DNA of 5,096 nt, taken from contig JAFGJA010000443.1 in assembly GCA_016929355.1 (NCBI GenBank), forward strand, positions 1 to 5,096, given 5' to 3'. Shown piece after piece: positions 1 to 5,096 of this stretch. The position numbers were made by a program, and so were the translations under genes. Each line of letters begins with the position of its first letter. The stretch's first letter is position 1. The notes under the pieces are model-generated. The model did not search any database and had not been told where the DNA came from. It saw only the letters and a list, made by a program, of their open reading frames with translations. The DNA is from Anaerolineae bacterium. GTDB lineage: Bacteria > Chloroflexota > Anaerolineae > Aggregatilineales > Aggregatilineaceae.

Positions 1-252
1 ATGCGCGCGCCGCCCGAATTGCCGGTGCAGGCCCAATTGCCCCACCACCGTTTCCTCGACTTCTGCCGCCAGCATCATCAGGCCACGCGGCACATTTTCC
101 GCCCGTTCGCGGATATAGTCACGCGACATATAGGGCAGTTGCAGCGTGTTATAGGCCACATTGCCACTCGCCAGCAGCGCGGCGCTGTCTTCCCAATCTT
201 CGGAATCCATTCCCCGAATAATAATATCTAGTTGATTCGTTGGATCACTCAT
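1..252 (-). CDS. GNAT-family N-acetyltransferase, YhhY-like (C-terminal part beyond window)
   Basis: Only the first 84 codons are present; the gene runs off the left edge. The reverse strand reads from an ATG at 252-250 as MSDPTNQLDIIIRGMDSEDW and so on, with LQLPYM at residues 37-42 and VVGQLGLH at 69-76 followed by a basic RR. In the YhhY group of GNAT enzymes (amino-acid N-acetyltransferases) the same order occurs: an N-terminal IR segment, an LPY motif, a VGQLGL strand, then an RRRH-like turn leading into the acetyl-CoA loop. That loop lies outside the window, so activity cannot be judged. The ATG overlaps the TGA of the upstream gene (ATGA), and a GAGG Shine-Dalgarno at 262-259 sits 6 bases before it, inside the upstream gene's last codons. 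This predicts translational coupling. Substrate unknown. Family assignment is fairly secure; the exact role is not. Confidence 0.8.
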   Translation of the reverse strand, partial: MSDPTNQLDIIIRGMDSEDWEDSAALLASGNVAYNTLQLPYMSRDYIRERAENVPRGLMMLAAEVEETVVGQLGLHRQFGRRAH

Positions 253-770
253 GCCTCGCCTCGAATCCGCGCTAACTGCACCGCATCACTCAACTTGCCA
301 TCACGGAGAGCGTATTGACGCATGAGCACCTCGCGCTCGAAGCCCTTAGATTCGAATAGCGCCAGCAAACCCTCATTAGCGGCAAAAACAATCGCTTCAA
401 CGCGCCGCAGTCCGAGCCATTGGTCGGCCATAGTTAATGCCTTATCCACCAACTGCGCCTCGGCTTCCGTGCCCCGGTGTTCAGCCCGCACCATCAACGC
501 CAATTCACCGACATGGCGGCGGCGCGAACGCGGATTAGCGCTCAACCACGCTGCGCCAATAATGTGCTTGCGCCCACTGAGCGAACTCATCTCGGCGATC
601 AGCACATGCACATGGGCCGGGGTATTGGCTTGATCCCGAAACGCATCTTCGGCCATGTAGGGCAGTTCCAGCGATTCGCGCAGAATCGCTTCATCAGACC
701 ATAATGTATACAATTCAGACCAGTCATCGCTGTGCTGGCCGCGTATGGTGAGAGTAGGGGAATCGCTCAC
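249..770 (-). CDS. GNAT-family N-acetyltransferase, YhhY-like, with atypical acetyl-CoA loop
   Basis: Complete 173-residue protein, a normal length for a single-domain GNAT enzyme; such enzymes transfer acetyl from acetyl-CoA to an amine, and the YhhY group acts on amino acids. Visible features in order: IRG (9-11), SDDW (14-17), LELPYM (34-39), strand IIGAAWL (70-76), RSRRRHVGELALMV (81-94), the putative CoA loop (98-107), ADQWLGLRRVEAIVFAANEGLLALFESKGFE (115-145), and RQYALRDGKLSDAVQLARIR (151-170). The last two blocks are typical of the family. The loop reads HRGTEAEAQL where relatives have a glycine-rich QGxGxG-type loop, so two expected glycines are glutamates (E102, E104). Binding or activity may be altered. 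The start is GTG at 770-768, supported by a strong Shine-Dalgarno. It overlaps the next gene by 4 bases and shares several motifs with it, suggesting tandem duplication. Substrate not predictable. Confidence 0.85.
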   Translation of the reverse strand: MSDSPTLTIRGQHSDDWSELYTLWSDEAILRESLELPYMAEDAFRDQANTPAHVHVLIAEMSSLSGRKHIIGAAWLSANPRSRRRHVGELALMVRAEHRGTEAEAQLVDKALTMADQWLGLRRVEAIVFAANEGLLALFESKGFEREVLMRQYALRDGKLSDAVQLARIRGEA

Positions 771-778
771 GCAAATTT

Positions 779-788
779 ATCCTTCCTT
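779..788 (-). promoter_or_regulatory. Ribosome binding site for the complete GNAT gene
   Basis: On the minus strand the bases read AAGGAAGGAT, ending about 8 bases before the GTG at 770-768. This strong purine-rich Shine-Dalgarno supports the GTG start. I could not find a convincing -10/-35 pair for this gene in 789-870. A weak candidate, TTGGCG with 17 bases to TAAGCT, matches the consensus poorly. Confidence 0.65.
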
Positions 789-828
789 GAGTTACACTAT
801 GGCGCATAGCTTACCCCGGCAGCGCCGT

Positions 829-848
829 TACGCCAACCTATACGCCAA
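829..848. repeat. Paired direct repeat TACGCCAA in divergent intergenic region
   Basis: TACGCCAA occurs at 829-836 and again at 841-848, a 12-base period, immediately upstream of the -35 hexamer of the GT2 promoter and between two divergent genes. Such a pair could be a regulator binding site, but 12 bases is not a full helical turn multiple and chance is possible. Low confidence in function. Confidence 0.25.
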
Positions 849-854
849 GCCGGT

Positions 855-883
855 TTGCTGGGGGTGTATGAGTTCGTTATAAT
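855..883 (+). promoter_or_regulatory. Sigma70-type promoter for the glycosyltransferase genes
   Basis: A perfect TATAAT lies at 878-883 and TTGCTG at 855-860, separated by exactly 17 bases. The -10 is consensus; the -35 keeps the TTG only. Transcription would begin near 890, giving a leader of roughly 36 bases before the TTG start at 926. It would drive the GT2 gene and probably the GT-C gene downstream. Predicted by inspection only. Confidence 0.6.
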
Positions 884-912
884 CCGGCGAGTTCGGAATC
901 GTTGATCATCAC

Positions 913-917
913 GAGGA
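913..917 (+). promoter_or_regulatory. Ribosome binding site that decides the GT2 start
   Basis: GAGGA at 913-917 is 8 bases before the TTG at 926-928. An in-frame TTG also exists at 902, but this GAGGA lies inside that longer reading, and the extra residues MIITRKHI do not match the family, whose members typically start with KVSVIIPCYNE. The TTG at 926 is therefore the better start. Confidence 0.65.
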
Positions 918-925
918 AACACATC

Positions 926-1609
926 TTGAAGGTATCAGTTATTATTCCATGCTACAACGAAAAATCGACCATCAAAGAAATCGTCAAGCGCGTGCGGGCC
1001 GTGGGGTTAGCTCACGAAATCATTATTGTGGATGATGGCTCCACCGATGGAACCCGCGACATCTTGAACGAGATCGAAACCGGCGACGATCTCAAGATCG
1101 TGTTGCATTCACATAATCAGGGCAAAGGGGCCGCCGTGCGCACCGGTTTCAAAAACGCTACCGGCGACGTGTATATGATTCAAGATGCCGATCTGGAATA
1201 CGATCCGCGCGATTACCCGATCCTGCTGAAACCCCTTGAAGAAGGCATCAGCGATGTGGTGTACGGATCACGTTTTTTGGGTGGGCCGCGCAAAGCGATG
1301 TTTTTCTGGAACATGATCGCCAACCGCTCCCTGACCTTTCTCACCAACCTGCTCTACAACGCGATCCTCAGTGATATGGAAACCTGTTATAAGGTCTTTC
1401 GCGCGGAGATCATCAACGATATTCCCTTGCGTTCGCGCAGCTTCGATTTCGAACCGGAAGTCACCGCTAAAGTCTTGAAACGCGGCCACCGCATCTATGA
1501 AGTGCCGATCTCGTATAACGGGCGCGAATGGGACGAGGGCAAAAAAATTTCGTGGAAAGATGGCGTGATTGCGTTCTGGACGCTGATCCGGTATCGTTTT
1601 ACGGAATAA
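926..1609 (+). CDS. Family 2 glycosyltransferase, polyprenyl-phosphate sugar synthase type (DPM1-like)
   Basis: With the TTG start at 926 the protein has 227 residues. It opens with KVSVIIPCYNE (2-12), then EIIIVDDGSTDGT (31-43) for nucleotide-sugar binding, NQGKGAAVRTG (64-74), QDADLEYDP (86-94) containing the DAD version of the metal-binding DxD, YGSRFLGG (113-120), ETCYKVFRAEII (152-163) and SFDFEPEVTAKVLKRGHRIYEVPISYNGR (172-200). This is the motif order of GT-A enzymes that move mannose or glucose from a nucleotide sugar to dolichyl or undecaprenyl phosphate on the cytoplasmic face. No C-terminal membrane helices are present, so it resembles the soluble DPM1 type. The donor and lipid cannot be fixed from sequence. 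The gene is first in an apparent operon with a GT-C glycosyltransferase 42 bases downstream, which could use its product. Family call is strong; substrate is inferred. Confidence 0.9.
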   Translation: MKVSVIIPCYNEKSTIKEIVKRVRAVGLAHEIIIVDDGSTDGTRDILNEIETGDDLKIVLHSHNQGKGAAVRTGFKNATGDVYMIQDADLEYDPRDYPILLKPLEEGISDVVYGSRFLGGPRKAMFFWNMIANRSLTFLTNLLYNAILSDMETCYKVFRAEIINDIPLRSRSFDFEPEVTAKVLKRGHRIYEVPISYNGREWDEGKKISWKDGVIAFWTLIRYRFTE

Positions 1610-1613
1610 TCGG

Positions 1614-1640
1614 ACACAGATAAACACAGATCACACAGAT
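1614..1640. repeat. Three tandem ACACAGAT copies between GT2 and GT-C genes
   Basis: ACACAGAT is found at 1614-1621, 1624-1631 and 1633-1640, separated by two bases and one base, in the 42-base gap just after the GT2 stop codon. The copies are perfect. From memory, similar short ACACAGAT-type tandem repeats occur between genes in various bacteria, but I cannot check copy number here. No hairpin or T-run accompanies them, so they are not an intrinsic terminator. Confidence 0.7.
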
Positions 1641-1651
1641 TTAGAGCAGTA

Positions 1652-1661
1652 GTGTTAACAC
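1652..1661. repeat. 10-base palindrome over the GT-C start codon
   Basis: GTGTTAACAC is a perfect palindrome whose first three bases are the predicted GTG start. It could be a small operator or chance. Only weak Shine-Dalgarno material (AGAG at 1643-1646) precedes the start. Confidence 0.3.
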
Positions 1662-3220
1662 ACCACCATTATCAGCGAGCGCCGGTTTTGCTACCGGCGT
1701 TTGTGGTTTTAATCGGCCTGCTGCTGCGGCTGGCGCTGTTGGGCGTCGATGTCCGCTTTCATCCCGACGAGGCATTGTTTGCGGCCCAGGCCCGTCTGGT
1801 CAGTCATGAAGGCGATTGGCTGCTGCGCACTACCGATCTCGATAAACCGCCGCTCACCTTTTACACCACCGCCCTCTCCTTTCGTTTGCTCGGCCCCACT
1901 GAATTCGCCGCGCGCCTGCCGAATGTGCTGTTTAGCGCAGTGAGTATCGCGGTATTGATCGCGCTGGCGCGATCCCTCTATGGCGATCCCCTATTAGCGG
2001 TGCTGGCGGGCTTACTGCTTGCCCTTTCACCGTATGATCTCGCCTTCGCTGCCACTGTCTTCACCGATGTGCAAGCCACCGGCTGGACGCTCATCGCGGC
2101 GTTATGCGCGGTGCGGGATCGCTGGCAACTGGCAGGGATCGCGGCGGCGCTGATCTTTGCGACCAAACCCAACGCCCTACTTTTTTTGCCCCTGATCATT
2201 GCGCTAGGCATCGCCCACAATGCAACAAGTAATTGGCGCTGGCGGGATGTGGTGTGGCGATTGTGGCGCATGGCCTGGCCGTTTGCGTTAGGAATCGGGA
2301 TCGTGGTGCTGTGGGATGTGGGGCGCGCGCCGCGCAGTTTTTTGGAACTCGGCGCGCAGCGTAACAAGCCGGGGCGCTGGATACGCGCGGATGAAGTCGG
2401 GCCGCGTTTGGAGCAATGGGGCCATTGGCTCGGTTTTATCACCGGATCGCGCCTTGTGAATGGCTTCGCGGTGGTCGGCGGCGGGATCGGATTGGTAAGC
2501 AGACTCCGGCAGCGCACGCGCGCCACCGTCACGGATTGGCTGATCGTGGGCGCGGGTATGGGGTGGCTGGCGGGGCATTGGTTGATCGCGTTCAACACGT
2601 ATGATCGCTATGTGCATACGCTTGTGCCGTTTGCGGTGTTGTTGATTGCGCGGGTGATAAAAGCGGCCTCACCCCCCGGCCCCCTCTCCATTCCAAACGG
2701 AGAGGGGGAGATCGCGCGCGATTTTCAAGTCCCCCTCTCTAACTCGGTTGGAGAGGGGGATTTAGGGGGTGAGGCCAATCACGGGATCGATCTCACCCTG
2801 ACTCATATAGGGCAAAAAATCCGCCACCTGCTCCCCCTCATGATCATCGCCCTGATCCTCCCGCACACGATCACCGCCCTGTATGGCGATCTACCGCTCG
2901 GCGGGGACCAGGACCAACACACCGGGATCGATGATCTGGCCGCGTATCTCAACACGAACTTATCCGGCGCAATCGTTTATGATCACGGGTTGGGCTGGGA
3001 ATTAGCCTATTATCTGGGCCGCGATCCGCAAATCCACCTACTGTATCACGCGCTACCCGAAGCGCTGGCCGACGATATGCGCGCGCAAACCGCAACCCGC
3101 TACTTTGTCGCGCCCTCACCAGAAGCCGCCGCGCCCTGGCTGGATGCCCTGCGCCGCGTGGAAATCACGATCACGCCGGTCTATCACGCCGAATTTGTTA
3201 TATATGCATTAAAACCCTGA
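1652..3220 (+). CDS. GT-C membrane glycosyltransferase (PMT_2/ArnT-like) carrying an in-frame palindromic repeat
   Basis: A 522-residue membrane protein. Hydrophobic segments appear near residues 12-30, 91-108, 115-135, 160-185, 209-222, 271-283, 294-312, 322-337 and 393-410, followed by a roughly 110-residue soluble tail. HPDEALFAAQAR (37-48), just after the first membrane segment, holds the acidic DE pair expected as catalytic or metal-binding in this superfamily, and DKPPLTFY (64-71) matches the conserved KPP motif of PMT_2 proteins. Such enzymes take sugars from polyprenyl-phosphate donors, on the outer face of the membrane. The acceptor (lipid, protein or glycan) is unknown. The upstream GT2 gene plausibly supplies the donor. 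Residues about 338-375 are encoded by a palindromic DNA element lying between two membrane segments, probably on the cytoplasmic side judging by flanking R and K. The protein looks sensible on both sides of it, so the frame is intact. GTG at 1652 is the first possible start after an in-frame stop; its ribosome binding site is weak, and TTG at 1688 is an alternative. Confidence 0.85.
   Translation: MLTHHHYQRAPVLLPAFVVLIGLLLRLALLGVDVRFHPDEALFAAQARLVSHEGDWLLRTTDLDKPPLTFYTTALSFRLLGPTEFAARLPNVLFSAVSIAVLIALARSLYGDPLLAVLAGLLLALSPYDLAFAATVFTDVQATGWTLIAALCAVRDRWQLAGIAAALIFATKPNALLFLPLIIALGIAHNATSNWRWRDVVWRLWRMAWPFALGIGIVVLWDVGRAPRSFLELGAQRNKPGRWIRADEVGPRLEQWGHWLGFITGSRLVNGFAVVGGGIGLVSRLRQRTRATVTDWLIVGAGMGWLAGHWLIAFNTYDRYVHTLVPFAVLLIARVIKAASPPGPLSIPNGEGEIARDFQVPLSNSVGEGDLGGEANHGIDLTLTHIGQKIRHLLPLMIIALILPHTITALYGDLPLGGDQDQHTGIDDLAAYLNTNLSGAIVYDHGLGWELAYYLGRDPQIHLLYHALPEALADDMRAQTATRYFVAPSPEAAAPWLDALRRVEITITPVYHAEFVIYALKP
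2665..2776. repeat. Nested palindromic element (MITE/REP-like) inserted in frame in the GT-C gene
   Basis: The element is bounded by a perfect 12-base inverted repeat, GGCCTCACCCCC at 2665-2676 and its complement at 2765-2776. Inside lie two hairpins: CCCCCTCTCC (2680-2689) with GGAGAGGGGG (2699-2708), loop 9, and CCCCCTCTC (2731-2739) with GAGAGGGGG (2751-2759), loop 11. Between them is a further 12-base palindrome, ATCGCGCGCGAT (2711-2722). Alternatively the outer arms extend (2680-2689 with 2750-2759) around a central hairpin (2700-2709 with 2730-2739). It encodes no protein of its own and is read through as part of the glycosyltransferase. This architecture fits a small non-autonomous repeat mobilised in trans. 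No clear target-site duplication is visible. Confidence 0.85.
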
Positions 3221-3239
3221 CCGGGATCGCGCCGTGTTC

Positions 3240-3248
3240 TGCTATAGT
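3240..3248 (+). promoter_or_regulatory. Extended -10 promoter for zwf-pgl
   Basis: TGCTATAGT combines the TGn extension (3240-3242) with TATAGT, a 5/6 match to the -10 consensus (3243-3248). No good -35 is found at 16-18 bases upstream, which extended -10 promoters can tolerate. Initiation near 3255 would leave a leader of about 32 bases before zwf. It lies in the 66-base gap after the GT-C gene, suggesting zwf-pgl is a separate transcription unit. I see no operator or terminator in that gap. Confidence 0.5.
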
Positions 3249-3276
3249 CTATTTAGCATTTTGTACCTCGTTTCAC

Positions 3277-3281
3277 AGGAG
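3277..3281 (+). promoter_or_regulatory. Ribosome binding site of zwf
   Basis: AGGAG, 5 bases before the ATG at 3287, confirms the start of the dehydrogenase. Confidence 0.75.
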
Positions 3282-3286
3282 CAATC

Positions 3287-4741
3287 ATGACCCAAACGGC
3301 TGATCAAACCACTATTGTCATTTTCGGCGCATCGGGCGATCTCACCGCGCGCAAACTGATCCCGGCCCTGTTCAACCAATATCGCAAAGGTCGTTTGCCG
3401 CACACCTTACATATCGTCGGCAATGCGCGATCCCAGTATTCCCACGATGCATTCCGCGCTTATCTGCGTGATGAAACACAAAATTATCTCGGTGATGAAT
3501 TCGACGCGGCGATCTGGGCGGACTTTTCCCAGACGATCTGGTATCAGGCCGGTAACGCTACCGGAGCCGAAGATTACGCCCAACTCGATGCTTTTTTGAC
3601 CGAGATCGAAAATGGCCCCGCAAATCGCCTGTATTATCTCTCCGTCGCGCCCTTCCTCTACGAGCCAATTGTGCAGCATTTGGGGCAGCAAGGCATGGCC
3701 CGCAGCAAAGAAGGCTGGCGGCGCATCGTGATCGAAAAACCATTCGGGACCGATCTCGCCTCGGCGCAGGCGCTCAACGAGGCAGTGCATGAGGTTTTTG
3801 GCGAAGACCAGATTTACCGCATCGATCACTATCTGGGCAAAGAAACCGCGCAAAATATCCTGTTTTTCCGCTTTGCTAACACGATTTTTGAACCGGTCTG
3901 GAATCGAAACTATGTCGATCATGTGCAGATCACCGTTGCCGAAAGCGTCGATGTGGGTCATCGCGCGGGCTATTATGACCAAGCCGGTGTCCTGCGCGAT
4001 ATGTTCCAGAACCACCTGCTGCAACTGCTCTCCCTGATTGCGATGGAACCACCCGCCTCCTTTGAAGCGGACGCGCTGCGCAACGAAAAAGTTAAGGTGT
4101 TGAGTGCGGTCAAACCGATCCCGCCGGAAAATACGATCCGCGCGCAATACGATGGTTATTGCGAGGCGGAAGGCGTGGCCGAGGACTCGATAACCCCCAC
4201 CTATGCCGCGCTGAAACTGTTCATCAATAACTGGCGCTGGCAAGGTGTGCCGTTTTATCTGCGCTCCGGTAAAGCATTAGCGACCAAAGCCAGCGAAGTG
4301 GTTGTCGTGTTCAAATGCCCGCCGCACATGATGTTTAATCCCAATGAGGATGACGATTGCTTCACGCCAAACATTCTCTCATTGTGCATCCAACCGGACG
4401 AAGGTATCCATCTCAAGTTTGAGGCAAAAGTGCCGGGATCATATCTCGATGCGCAATCCGTCGATATGGAATTTCATTACCGCTCCTCGTTTGGCAATGA
4501 ACCGCTACCCGACGCCTACGAACGCTTGCTCCTCGACGCAATCAACGGGGATGCCTCGTTGTTCACGCGCAGCGACGAGATCGAGATGGCCTGGAAACTG
4601 ATGGACCCGATCCTCAAAAATTGGGCCGAAACCGATCATCCGCCTGTCGTGACGTATCCCCAAAACAGCATGGGGCCGGTGGAGGCTGACAAGTTTCTGG
4701 CGCAAGATGGGCGCGCCTGGCGTGAAGAATGTGAGCATTAG
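3287..4741 (+). CDS. zwf: Glucose-6-phosphate 1-dehydrogenase
   Basis: Complete at 484 residues, the usual bacterial length. The enzyme oxidises glucose 6-phosphate to 6-phosphoglucono-1,5-lactone with NADP+ (or NAD+), the first and committed cytosolic step of the oxidative pentose phosphate pathway. The N-terminal Rossmann fingerprint is FGASGDLTARKL (13-24). EKPFGTD is at 150-156, the signature RIDHYLGKE at 178-186 (substrate-binding D180, H181 and K185), and RDMFQNHLLQ at 237-246 with H243 at the position of the catalytic-base histidine. RSGK (326-329) and the C-terminal LLLDAINGDASLFTRSDEIEMAW (414-436) are also typical. All key residues are present, with no frameshift. The ATG has a good ribosome binding site. 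The next gene, pgl, follows after 11 bases and performs the next reaction, making an operon very likely. Cofactor preference cannot be read reliably. Confidence 0.98.
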   Translation: MTQTADQTTIVIFGASGDLTARKLIPALFNQYRKGRLPHTLHIVGNARSQYSHDAFRAYLRDETQNYLGDEFDAAIWADFSQTIWYQAGNATGAEDYAQLDAFLTEIENGPANRLYYLSVAPFLYEPIVQHLGQQGMARSKEGWRRIVIEKPFGTDLASAQALNEAVHEVFGEDQIYRIDHYLGKETAQNILFFRFANTIFEPVWNRNYVDHVQITVAESVDVGHRAGYYDQAGVLRDMFQNHLLQLLSLIAMEPPASFEADALRNEKVKVLSAVKPIPPENTIRAQYDGYCEAEGVAEDSITPTYAALKLFINNWRWQGVPFYLRSGKALATKASEVVVVFKCPPHMMFNPNEDDDCFTPNILSLCIQPDEGIHLKFEAKVPGSYLDAQSVDMEFHYRSSFGNEPLPDAYERLLLDAINGDASLFTRSDEIEMAWKLMDPILKNWAETDHPPVVTYPQNSMGPVEADKFLAQDGRAWREECEH

Positions 4742-4745
4742 AGGG
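4741..4745 (+). promoter_or_regulatory. Ribosome binding site of pgl overlapping the zwf stop
   Basis: GAGGG begins with the last base of the zwf TAG and stands 7 bases before the pgl ATG at 4753. Ribosomes finishing zwf would cover it, so translation of the two genes is probably linked. Confidence 0.65.
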
Positions 4746-4752
4746 TAACACC

Positions 4753-5096
4753 ATGACGACGAACATTTACCCGGATCAAGCGGCGCTGTCACGCGCAGTT
4801 GCAGAACGAATTGTCGAACTCGCTGCCGAGGGGATCGCCGCGCAGGGCCGCTTCAGCATTGGCTTATCCGGCGGATCAACGCCGCGCCTGTTGTTTGAAC
4901 TGCTGGCAACCGGCGAATTTTCAGCCCAATTGGATTGGGCACATATTCACGTTTTTTGGGGTGATGAACGCACCGTTCCACCGGATCATGCCGACAGCAA
5001 CTATCGCATGGCACGCGAGGCGCTGCTTGATCAGGTGGCGCTGCCGGACGCGAACATTCACCGCATACGCGGCGAGATCCAACCGGAGCAGGCGGC
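4753..5096 (+). CDS. pgl: 6-phosphogluconolactonase, DevB type (3' end beyond window)
   Basis: The first 114 codons of a family usually about 230-260 residues long are present. The enzyme hydrolyses 6-phosphogluconolactone, made by Zwf, to 6-phosphogluconate. Diagnostic segments are RFSIGLSGGSTPRLLFELL (33-51), where the SGGSTP loop binds phosphate in this sugar-isomerase-like fold, and HVFWGDERTVPPDHADSNYRMAREALL (66-92), the family signature. The ATG at 4753 has a ribosome binding site 7 bases upstream, and the 11-base gap to zwf indicates an operon. The C-terminal half cannot be examined. A glucosamine-6-phosphate deaminase is related in fold, but the WGDERxVPPDHxxSN pattern and the zwf neighbour point to lactonase. 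Confidence 0.96.
   Translation, partial: MTTNIYPDQAALSRAVAERIVELAAEGIAAQGRFSIGLSGGSTPRLLFELLATGEFSAQLDWAHIHVFWGDERTVPPDHADSNYRMAREALLDQVALPDANIHRIRGEIQPEQA

Noticed and set aside
1..231. Plus-strand open frame of 76 codons at the left edge
   Set aside because: It is antisense to the GNAT fragment, whose minus-strand reading has family motifs, an ATGA overlap and a ribosome binding site.
902..925. Upstream TTG at 902 as the start of the GT2 gene
   Set aside because: The best Shine-Dalgarno (913-917) lies downstream of it, and the extra eight residues do not belong to the family N-terminus.
1268..1627. 119-codon minus-strand open frame opposite the GT2 gene
   Set aside because: The plus strand encodes the conserved C-terminal half of the GT2 enzyme; the antisense reading shows no features.
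1978..2598. 206-codon minus-strand open frame opposite the GT-C gene
   Set aside because: Composition is rich in S, R, P and A without domain features, and the plus-strand frame has clear membrane segments and family motifs.
2680..2759. GC-rich hairpins as intrinsic terminators
   Set aside because: They have no following T-run, lie inside an intact coding frame and are part of a larger symmetrical repeat.
2665..2776. CRISPR array or attachment site
   Set aside because: There are only two half-units, no regular spacers, no cas genes and no integrase. The nested inverted symmetry fits a small palindromic mobile repeat better.
3221..3286. Terminator between the GT-C gene and zwf
   Set aside because: No stem with a T-run is visible in the 66-base gap; only a promoter and a ribosome binding site can be supported.
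3407..4243. Long open frame of 278 codons on the minus strand inside zwf
   Set aside because: It lies antisense to a gene with all its catalytic motifs and shows no recognisable domain. It is a codon-bias shadow.

Overview
This window looks like ordinary bacterial chromosome, moderately GC-rich, with densely packed genes and short intergenic gaps. Nothing in it identifies the species. A GC-rich palindromic repeat of the CCTCACCCCC / GGAGAGGGGG type, together with this gene repertoire, makes a Chloroflexota-like bacterium my best guess at low confidence. No tRNA, rRNA, CRISPR array, transposase or phage gene is visible.

Left part (1-770, minus strand): two adjacent genes encode related GNAT-family N-acetyltransferases of the YhhY type. 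The second runs off the left edge, and the two are joined by a 4-base ATGA stop/start overlap. The complete member carries two glutamates where the acetyl-CoA loop normally has glycines. A 155-base divergent intergenic region (771-925) holds a well-formed plus-strand promoter and the ribosome binding sites for both directions.

Middle (926-3220, plus strand): a family-2 glycosyltransferase of the polyprenyl-phosphate sugar synthase type is followed after 42 bases by a multi-pass GT-C (PMT_2/ArnT-like) glycosyltransferase. The likely logic is that the first enzyme loads a sugar onto a polyprenyl phosphate and the second uses such lipid-linked sugars at the membrane. The gap between them carries three copies of ACACAGAT. 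The GT-C gene is interrupted in frame by a 112-base nested palindromic element (2665-2776), which is translated as an extra low-complexity loop between two membrane segments. This is the most interesting object in the window.

Right part (3221-5096, plus strand): an extended -10 promoter precedes zwf (glucose-6-phosphate dehydrogenase, complete), followed 11 bases later by pgl (6-phosphogluconolactonase, cut by the right edge). These are the first two steps of the oxidative pentose phosphate pathway in an apparent operon.

Across the window GATC is about 3.5 times more frequent than base composition predicts. The excess starts at the GT2 gene and is absent from the GNAT pair. Apart from the palindromic element and this word bias, I see no sign of a new multi-gene system.
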